A stretch of DNA of 19,039 nt. Origin: DATNBT01 sp964579765 (GTDB lineage Bacteria; Acidobacteriota; Vicinamibacteria; Vicinamibacterales; CAVVIG01). Positions within the stretch are counted from its first letter, which is position 1, and the number at the start of each line of letters is the position of its first letter. The notes under the pieces were generated by a model, which had not been told where the DNA came from, did no database searches, and was given only the letters and a program-made list of their open reading frames with translations. The stretch is from assembly GCA_964579765.1 (NCBI GenBank), contig CAZOIK010000251.1:1-19039 (forward strand). Direction: 5' to 3'. A program made the position numbers and the translations under genes. This document shows, piece after piece, positions 13,780-19,039 of this stretch.

Positions 13780-14478
13780 CGCCGCCCGGCGCAGGCGTTC
13801 GACCTCCTGCGGCGTGAGCTCGCGCCACTGTCCCGGCTTCAGCTTCGGATCGCGGATCGGCCCGATGGCGACGCGCCGCAGTTCGTCCACCGGATGGCCG
13901 ATGGCGTCGCACATCTTCCGCACCTGGCGGTTGCGTCCTTCGCGCACGGTGATGCGCAGACGGCCGGCGCCGAGCGCGACGATCTCCGCCGGCTCCGTAC
14001 GGCGGCCGTCAATCGTGATGCCCTTCGACAGGCGGGAGACGTCGTGCGCGTCCGGTTCGCCGAGGACGCGCGCCTCGTAGACGCGCGGCACGCCGTGGCG
14101 CGGATGCGTCAGGCGCGCCGCGAGATCGCCGTCGTTGGTCAGAATCAGCAGGCCTTCCGAGTCGTAGTCGAGCCGGCCCACCGGGTAGACGTACTCGCGC
14201 ACGCCGCGCAGCAGGTCGAGGACCGTCGGCCGCTTCTGCGGATCGGACCGCGTCGTCACGTACCCGCGCGGCTTGTTGAGCAGCAGATAGCGATGCCGCT
14301 CGGGCGCCTTGATGCGCCGGCCGTCCACGCGGATGTCGTCGTGCGCGGGATCGGCTTTGGTGCCGAGCTCCGTCACCGTCGCGCCGTTCACCGAGACGCG
14401 CCCCTCGAGCATCAGCTTCTCGCTCGCGCGCCGCGAGGCGATGCCGGCCTGCGACAGGATTTTCTGCAGTCGTTCCAT
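13759..14478 (-). CDS. rluB: 23S rRNA pseudouridine synthase RluB/RsuA-type
   Basis: A 239-residue RsuA/RluB/E/F-family enzyme that isomerises uridine in ribosomal RNA. An S4 RNA-binding domain is at 1-60 (ERLQKILSQAGIASRRASEKLMLEGRVSVNG). The catalytic block GRLDYDSEGLLILTNDGDLA has nucleophile Asp104, and the family ends EGRNRQVRKMCDAIGHPVDELRRVAIGPI. A basic-acidic tail closes the protein. Family location near scpB and cmk favours the RluB name, which targets 23S rRNA. It is on the opposite strand from its usual partners scpB and cmk, and its 3' end overlaps the SGNH gene by 21 nt. The ATG at 14478 is the only sensible start. Confidence 0.93.
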   Translation of the reverse strand: MERLQKILSQAGIASRRASEKLMLEGRVSVNGATVTELGTKADPAHDDIRVDGRRIKAPERHRYLLLNKPRGYVTTRSDPQKRPTVLDLLRGVREYVYPVGRLDYDSEGLLILTNDGDLAARLTHPRHGVPRVYEARVLGEPDAHDVSRLSKGITIDGRRTEPAEIVALGAGRLRITVREGRNRQVRKMCDAIGHPVDELRRVAIGPIRDPKLKPGQWRELTPQEVERLRRAASTERGR

Positions 14479-14494
14479 GCTCAGGCCACGATGA

Positions 14495-14577
14495 CACGAA
14501 GAACACGACGGTGCACGAACAGATATTTTAGGTGAATCACGTCGTGCGTCTTCGTGACGTTCGTGACGTTCGTGACT
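14495..14577. repeat. TTCGTGACG tandem and hairpin in the divergent rluB/cmk gap
   Basis: Three 9-nt units TTCGTGACG/T lie at 14551-14577. Just upstream, the segment 14495-14509 (cacgaagaacacgac) can pair with 14541-14556 (GTCGTGCGTCTTCGTG), leaving one bulge and an AT-rich loop (agatattttaggtgaa around 14521-14536) that is the only AT-rich patch here and may contain a -10. This 134-nt divergent gap must hold promoters for both rluB and cmk; no other feature was seen. Confidence 0.6.
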
Positions 14578-14612
14578 TGGTGGCTGAAGTACGCGTGCTA
14601 TCCTCCCCGTTC

Positions 14613-15281
14613 ATGCGTGCGCTGACCATCGCCATCGACGGCCCCTCGGGCGCCGGCAAGGGCACGGTCGCGCGCGCGATTGCGGCCCGGCTGGGCTATC
14701 GCCACGTGGACAGCGGCGCCATGTACCGCGCCGTCGGCTGGAAAGCCAGTCGCGACGGCGTGCCGTTCGAGGACGAGGGCGCCATTGCGGCGATCGCGCA
14801 GCGCGCGCAGCTGACGGTGACGGCCGACGCCGTCACGATCGACGGCATCGACGTCACGAAGGCCATCCGCACGCCCGAGATCGACCGCGCCGCCACGGCG
14901 GTGGCGCGCCTGCCGCTCGTGCGCGCGGCGCTCGTCGCGCGCCAGCGCGCGCTCGGCCGCGACGGCGGCATCGTCCTGGAAGGCCGCGACATCGGCACGG
15001 TCGTCTTTCCCGATGCCGACGTCAAGATTTATCTCGACGCCTCGCCCGCCGAGCGCGCCCGCCGGCGCGCGCACGATCCCGCGCATTCGGGCGGCCCGGT
15101 CGCGGTCGCCGAGGTCGAGAGCGCGCTGGCCGCGCGCGATCAGCTCGATCGCACGCGCACCGTGTCGCCGCTGTACGTCGCCCAGGACGCCGTCGCGATC
15201 GACACGACCGGGCGTTCCGTGGACGACGTCGTCACGCAGGTCCTCGAGATCGTCGAGGCTCAGCGCTTGCGCTCTTTGTAG
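14613..15281 (+). CDS. cmk: Cytidylate kinase
   Basis: A 222-residue kinase phosphorylating CMP and dCMP. The P-loop GPSGAGKGT is at 10-18, then YRHVDSGAMYRAVGW, the CMP-binding insert typical of bacterial Cmk (about 60-110), GIVLEGRDIGTVVFPDADVKIYLDAS and the basic lid AERARRRAHD. The length is that of the stand-alone bacterial enzyme. The ATG at 14613 is chosen because MRALTIAIDGPSG is the canonical N-terminus; the open frame upstream runs through the TTCGTGACG repeat. It precedes rpsA and HU/IHF as in E. coli (cmk-rpsA-ihfB), with one extra inverted gene between. Its 3' end overlaps that gene by 22 nt. Confidence 0.96.
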   Translation: MRALTIAIDGPSGAGKGTVARAIAARLGYRHVDSGAMYRAVGWKASRDGVPFEDEGAIAAIAQRAQLTVTADAVTIDGIDVTKAIRTPEIDRAATAVARLPLVRAALVARQRALGRDGGIVLEGRDIGTVVFPDADVKIYLDASPAERARRRAHDPAHSGGPVAVAEVESALAARDQLDRTRTVSPLYVAQDAVAIDTTGRSVDDVVTQVLEIVEAQRLRSL

Positions 15282-15820
15282 TCGTCAGACGACGCCGGGT
15301 CGAGCTCCCAGCGGTGCTTGTCGCGCGCATCGACTTTGGGGGCGCCCTTCAGTTCCTCGTCGTCCTGGTACTCGACGCCAATCGCGTGGCCGATGTCGTC
15401 CACGTCGGATTGATCGGGCGTCGGGTTGTCGCCCCCGGCCGCTTCGTCGCCCGTGAAGTAGGCGCTCTCGACGTCGGCGTCGGCGTCTCCGCCCGTCAGC
15501 GCCGACATGCCGGAATGCAGCCGCCGGCTCTCGTCGAGCGTCTTGCGCCCGCTGCGCGCGGCCGTGGCGCCGCGCGACAGGTCGAGCGAGGAGGGCGGCG
15601 TCCGCAGCGTCTCCACTGGAGCGGTCGCCGTCTTCGACGCGCGCTTCCGGACGGCCCCCTTTGCGGCGCGCCGGGCGGCCGCTTTCTTGGGCGCGCGCCG
15701 TGACGGCGCCCGCTTGGCGGCCTTGCGGACGGTCTTGCGGGTGGCTTTGCGGGCGCGCCGCGCCGGCGTGCTCCGGGCGGCCCCCTTCTTCGTCCGGGCT
15801 TTCCCTGCTCGTTTCGCCAT
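15260..15820 (-). CDS. Lys/Arg-rich protein with acidic C-terminal domain (DUF6335-like)
   Basis: A 186-residue two-part protein. Residues 1-70 are Lys, Arg and Ala repeats (AKRAGKARTKKGAARSTPARRAR and on), like histone H1-type bacterial tails that bind nucleic acid. The last third is acidic and has the pattern GDNPTPDQSDVDDIGHAIGVEYQDDEELKGAPK, then KHRWELDPASSDDYKER, which I recognise, from memory, as similar to the DUF6335 family of stress or unknown proteins. The start is ATG at 15820, with AAAGGA upstream as RBS; a TTG six codons earlier is possible. It lies between cmk and rpsA on the opposite strand, overlapping cmk by 22 nt. It may be a nucleoid or ribosome-associated protein; function unknown. 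Coding is supported by the ordered composition and clear C-terminal motif. Confidence 0.75.
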   Translation of the reverse strand: MAKRAGKARTKKGAARSTPARRARKATRKTVRKAAKRAPSRRAPKKAAARRAAKGAVRKRASKTATAPVETLRTPPSSLDLSRGATAARSGRKTLDESRRLHSGMSALTGGDADADVESAYFTGDEAAGGDNPTPDQSDVDDIGHAIGVEYQDDEELKGAPKVDARDKHRWELDPASSDDYKERKR

Positions 15821-15842
15821 CGTCTGAATTCCTTTCAAATGC

Positions 15843-15872
15843 TTGACAGGATTGCGCTAAGTGTCGTACCGT
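15843..15872 (+). promoter_or_regulatory. Likely sigma-70-type promoter for rpsA
   Basis: TTGACA (15843-15848) is a perfect -35 consensus. With 18 nt spacing, TACCGT (15867-15872) keeps the three key -10 bases (T1, A2, T6). It is followed by a leader of about 95 nt to the rpsA ATG at 15972, long enough for autoregulation by S1. A GAGGAGG Shine-Dalgarno sequence is at 15954-15960. The promoter lies just behind the divergent Lys/Arg-rich gene, whose own promoter must be in the same 150-nt gap. Confidence 0.55.
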
Positions 15873-15971
15873 TTTGGGCTTATCGCCTGTGCAACGGCCG
15901 CGCCATGACGAGTGACGTCGGCGACACGGCCGCGAGGCGGACATCGATCGACTGAGGAGGAACTGTAAGGC

Positions 15972-17711
<1,740 letters not shown>

Positions 17712-17721
17712 GCGCTCACGA

Positions 17722-17790
17722 TGTAGTGCGGACCTTCAGGTCCGCGGCCTTCGGGTCTGCCTGCGGGCGGGCCTGAAGGCAAGCACTACA
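17722..17790. repeat. REP-like palindromic element, copy 1, between rpsA and HU/IHF
   Basis: The 69-nt element has perfect 8-nt inverted ends, TGTAGTGC (17722-17729) and GCACTACA (17783-17790). Inside is an 8-bp perfect hairpin GCGGACCT-tc-AGGTCCGC (17728-17745), and the inner CCTTC/GAAGG segments allow a second stem. Its first 26 bases match copy 2 (18744-18769) with one difference. It lies between two convergently unaffected plus-strand genes and could act as a terminator, an RNA stabiliser, or a miniature mobile element. Confidence 0.85.
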
Positions 17791-17813
17791 GGACCGGGGC
17801 AGGGAACAACACT

Positions 17814-18155
17814 ATGAACAACGGGAGCATGACCAAGGCGGAGCTCGTCGAGGAAGTCTCGCGCGTGTCCGACCTCACCAAGAAGCACTCCGAGGTCATC
17901 GTGGACACGGTGTTCAAGAGCATCATCGACGCGCTGCACCGCGGCGAGAAGATCGAGCTGCGCGGGTTCGGCAGCTTCCGCCTGCGCAAGCGCGAGCCGC
18001 GCAAGGGCCGCAACCCGAAGACCGGCGACAAAGTGGACGTCCCGCCGAAGAAGGTCCCGTACTTCAAGCCCGGCAAAGAGCTCAAGGAGCTGATCAACAA
18101 GGAATCGGCGCCGCCTGCGAACGGCTCCGCGCCGCCAGACACTGTCGCCGTCTGA
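17814..18155 (+). CDS. HU/IHF-family DNA-binding protein (IHF-beta-like)
   Basis: A 113-residue histone-like DNA-bending protein. The signature GFGSFRLRKREPRKGRNPKTG is complete, followed by VPPKKVPYFKPGKELKELIN, where the Pro of the DNA-intercalating arm sits in the NPKTG region. The core of about 95 residues is preceded by five residues and followed by an unusual 18-residue Ala/Pro-rich tail (SAPPANGSAPPDTVAV). Position right after rpsA matches E. coli ihfB, so an IHF-beta role is likely. Whether it works as a homodimer (HU) or pairs with an IHF-alpha elsewhere is unknown. ATG at 17814 is preferred because AGGGA (17801-17805) lies eight nt before it; ATG at 17829 (MTKAEL) is the core start but its only G-rich stretch is one nt away. 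Confidence 0.92.
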   Translation: MNNGSMTKAELVEEVSRVSDLTKKHSEVIVDTVFKSIIDALHRGEKIELRGFGSFRLRKREPRKGRNPKTGDKVDVPPKKVPYFKPGKELKELINKESAPPANGSAPPDTVAV

Positions 18156-18175
18156 ATGGCGTCATCGGGCGACGC

Positions 18176-18215
18176 GGTGATGTGGTGATTGCCGGTCGGA
18201 CATCACCACGTCACC
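18176..18215. repeat. Heptad hairpin GGTGATGTGGTGAT, third family member
   Basis: GGTGATGTGGTGAT (18176-18189) pairs with ATCACCACGTCACC (18202-18215), 13 of 14 with the other a G-U, over a 12-nt loop. It is the same GGTGAT/ATCACC type found around the DUF84 gene. It starts 20 nt after the HU/IHF stop and ends 22 nt before the HIT gene. No T-run follows. Possible terminator or processing site. Confidence 0.7.
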
Positions 18216-18237
18216 CAATCACGAGATTTCCCGATTC

Positions 18238-18738
18238 ATGGAGCGCTTGTGGTCGCCCTGGAGACTGGCCTACGTGACGCGCACGGCACGCGGCGAGCAC
18301 GAGCGCTGCGTCTTCTGCGAGGGCGGCGGTCTCGACACCGACCTCGTCGTCCATACCGGCACGACCTGCTTCGTCATCCTCAATCTCTACCCGTATAACA
18401 ACGGCCATCTGATGGTCGTGCCGAAGCGCCACCTCGCCGACCTGGCGTCCACCAACGCCGACGAGCGGGCGGAGCTGATGGCGCTGGCGCGCGTGGCGGA
18501 ACTCGCGATTGGCGAGGCCTATCATCCGCACGGCATCAACGTCGGCATCAACCTGGGCCGGCCCGCCGGCGCGGGCGTGCTCGATCACCTGCACCTGCAC
18601 ATGGTGCCGCGCTGGAACGGCGACACAAACTTCATGGGCGTCGTCGGCAACACGCGCGTGCTGCCCGAGGATCTGTCGCAAGCGGTCACGCGCCTGCGGC
18701 CGATTTTCGAGCGGCTGGCCCGAGAGCACGGCGTCTGA
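18238..18738 (+). CDS. HIT-family nucleotide hydrolase or AP4A phosphorylase-like
   Basis: A 166-residue histidine-triad protein. The catalytic triad is HLHLHMVPRW at 117-126 (His117, His119, His121, with the last the nucleophile). The N-terminal half has CVFC (24-27), the usual zinc-site pair of the larger HIT group, and NLYPYNNGHLMVVPKRHLADL, the nucleotide-binding strand. The N-terminal MERLWSPWRLAYV is typical of bacterial AP4A-phosphorylase-like HIT proteins in GC-rich genomes. It should cleave dinucleoside polyphosphates or nucleoside phosphoramidates; the exact substrate is unknown. The ATG at 18238 is clear but no strong RBS is seen. Confidence 0.93.
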   Translation: MERLWSPWRLAYVTRTARGEHERCVFCEGGGLDTDLVVHTGTTCFVILNLYPYNNGHLMVVPKRHLADLASTNADERAELMALARVAELAIGEAYHPHGINVGINLGRPAGAGVLDHLHLHMVPRWNGDTNFMGVVGNTRVLPEDLSQAVTRLRPIFERLAREHGV

Positions 18739-18743
18739 CGCCG

Positions 18744-18789
18744 TGTAGTGCGAACCTTCAGGTCCGCGGACCGGCAGGCCTGCAGTACA
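18744..18789. repeat. REP-like palindromic element, copy 2, after the HIT gene
   Basis: The 46-nt element begins with TGTAGTGCG and AACCTTCAGGTCCGCGG, matching the first 26 bases of copy 1 at 25 positions. It ends GCAGTACA (18782-18789), a one-base variant of the copy 1 end GCACTACA, so the inverted ends persist while the middle is shorter. It lies between the HIT stop (18738) and the acyl-CoA dehydrogenase start (18805). Confidence 0.8.
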
Positions 18790-18804
18790 GTTGATCGCGG
18801 TCGT

Positions 18805-19011
18805 ATGGACTTCGACTTCACGCCGGAACAGAAGGCCTTTCAGCAGTCGGCCGAGCAATTTGCCCGCGACGTCGTCGCGCCGCGCGCGGCGGAGATCGAC
18901 GAGCGCGGCGTGTTCCCGATCGACGTCATCCGCGCGGCCGCCTCGCAGGGGCTGCTCGGCGTCACGATCCCCGTCGATCGCGGCGGCGCCCGGCGCGGCG
19001 AAATCAGCTAA
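18805..19011 (+). pseudogene. Acyl-CoA dehydrogenase N-terminus, frame broken near the window edge
   Basis: A start ATG at 18805 opens MDFDFTPEQKAFQQSAEQFA, then RDVVAPRAAEIDERGVFPIDVIRAAASQGLLGVTIP, the N-terminal helical domain of acyl-CoA dehydrogenases (FAD-dependent beta-oxidation enzymes). After VDRGGA the family would continue with a long helix such as GxDYVSYALAIEE, but here the frame reads ARRGEIS and stops at TAA (19009-19011), leaving 68 residues. A hairpin-like GC repeat surrounds the break (18982-18995 with 19017-19029), and the window ends 28 nt later. An assembly error at a contig end is more likely than a real pseudogene. The family call is sound; the broken state is uncertain. 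Confidence 0.7.
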
Positions 19012-19039
19012 AACCTCGCCGGCGCCGCCCACGCGCGCG

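Overview
This is a high-GC bacterial chromosomal segment made almost entirely of core genes, with very little space between them. No transposase, phage, plasmid, tRNA, rRNA or CRISPR feature was found. Both ends cut through genes (an HtrA-type protease at the left, an acyl-CoA dehydrogenase at the right), so it is probably a metagenomic or draft contig. Gene content (ThyX rather than ThyA, Ku, ScpAB, a PGN-loop EF-P, and a DUF6335-like basic/acidic protein) together with many short hairpin repeats suggest Acidobacteriota, perhaps the Vicinamibacteria. That placement is inference from pattern memory, not a search result.

Layout. Positions 1-439 (minus) hold the N-terminus of an HtrA/Do protease, divergent from efp (497-1063, plus). 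A DUF84/YjjX-type house-cleaning NTPase follows (1143-1691), enclosed by 19-bp perfect inverted repeats. Next is a minus-strand operon, dcd-thyX-dut (3757 down to 1761), that makes dUMP and dTMP. A two-helix membrane protein of unknown function (3871-4431), Ku (4538-5389) and a 49-residue metallothionein-like protein (5479-5628) face an ammonium transporter (6880-5657, minus). A CDP-alcohol phosphatidyltransferase (7780-7004, minus) diverges from a tight plus-strand operon: uvrC, M50 peptidase, trpS, scpA, scpB, SGNH hydrolase (7802-13779). rluB (minus) overlaps the SGNH gene tail to tail. cmk (plus) overlaps a Lys/Arg-rich protein gene (minus) in the same way. rpsA, an HU/IHF gene, a HIT hydrolase and the partial acyl-CoA dehydrogenase complete the window.

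How the genes work together. dcd, thyX, dut and the DUF84 gene form a nucleotide-pool group. uvrC and ku add DNA repair; scpA/scpB and HU/IHF serve chromosome organisation; efp, trpS, rluB and rpsA serve translation. The M50-trpS-scpAB-rluB-cmk-rpsA-IHF order resembles an order seen in many bacteria, but here rluB is inverted and two extra genes are inserted.

The most unusual content is between the genes. Nearly every gap holds its own short repeat: 7-nt or 9-nt tandem units, heptad hairpins, or a REP-like palindrome present twice. Many of these begin at or just after a stop codon. I see no convincing new multi-gene system. The inverted-repeat-bounded NTPase cassette and the intergenic repeat families are the best candidates for follow-up.
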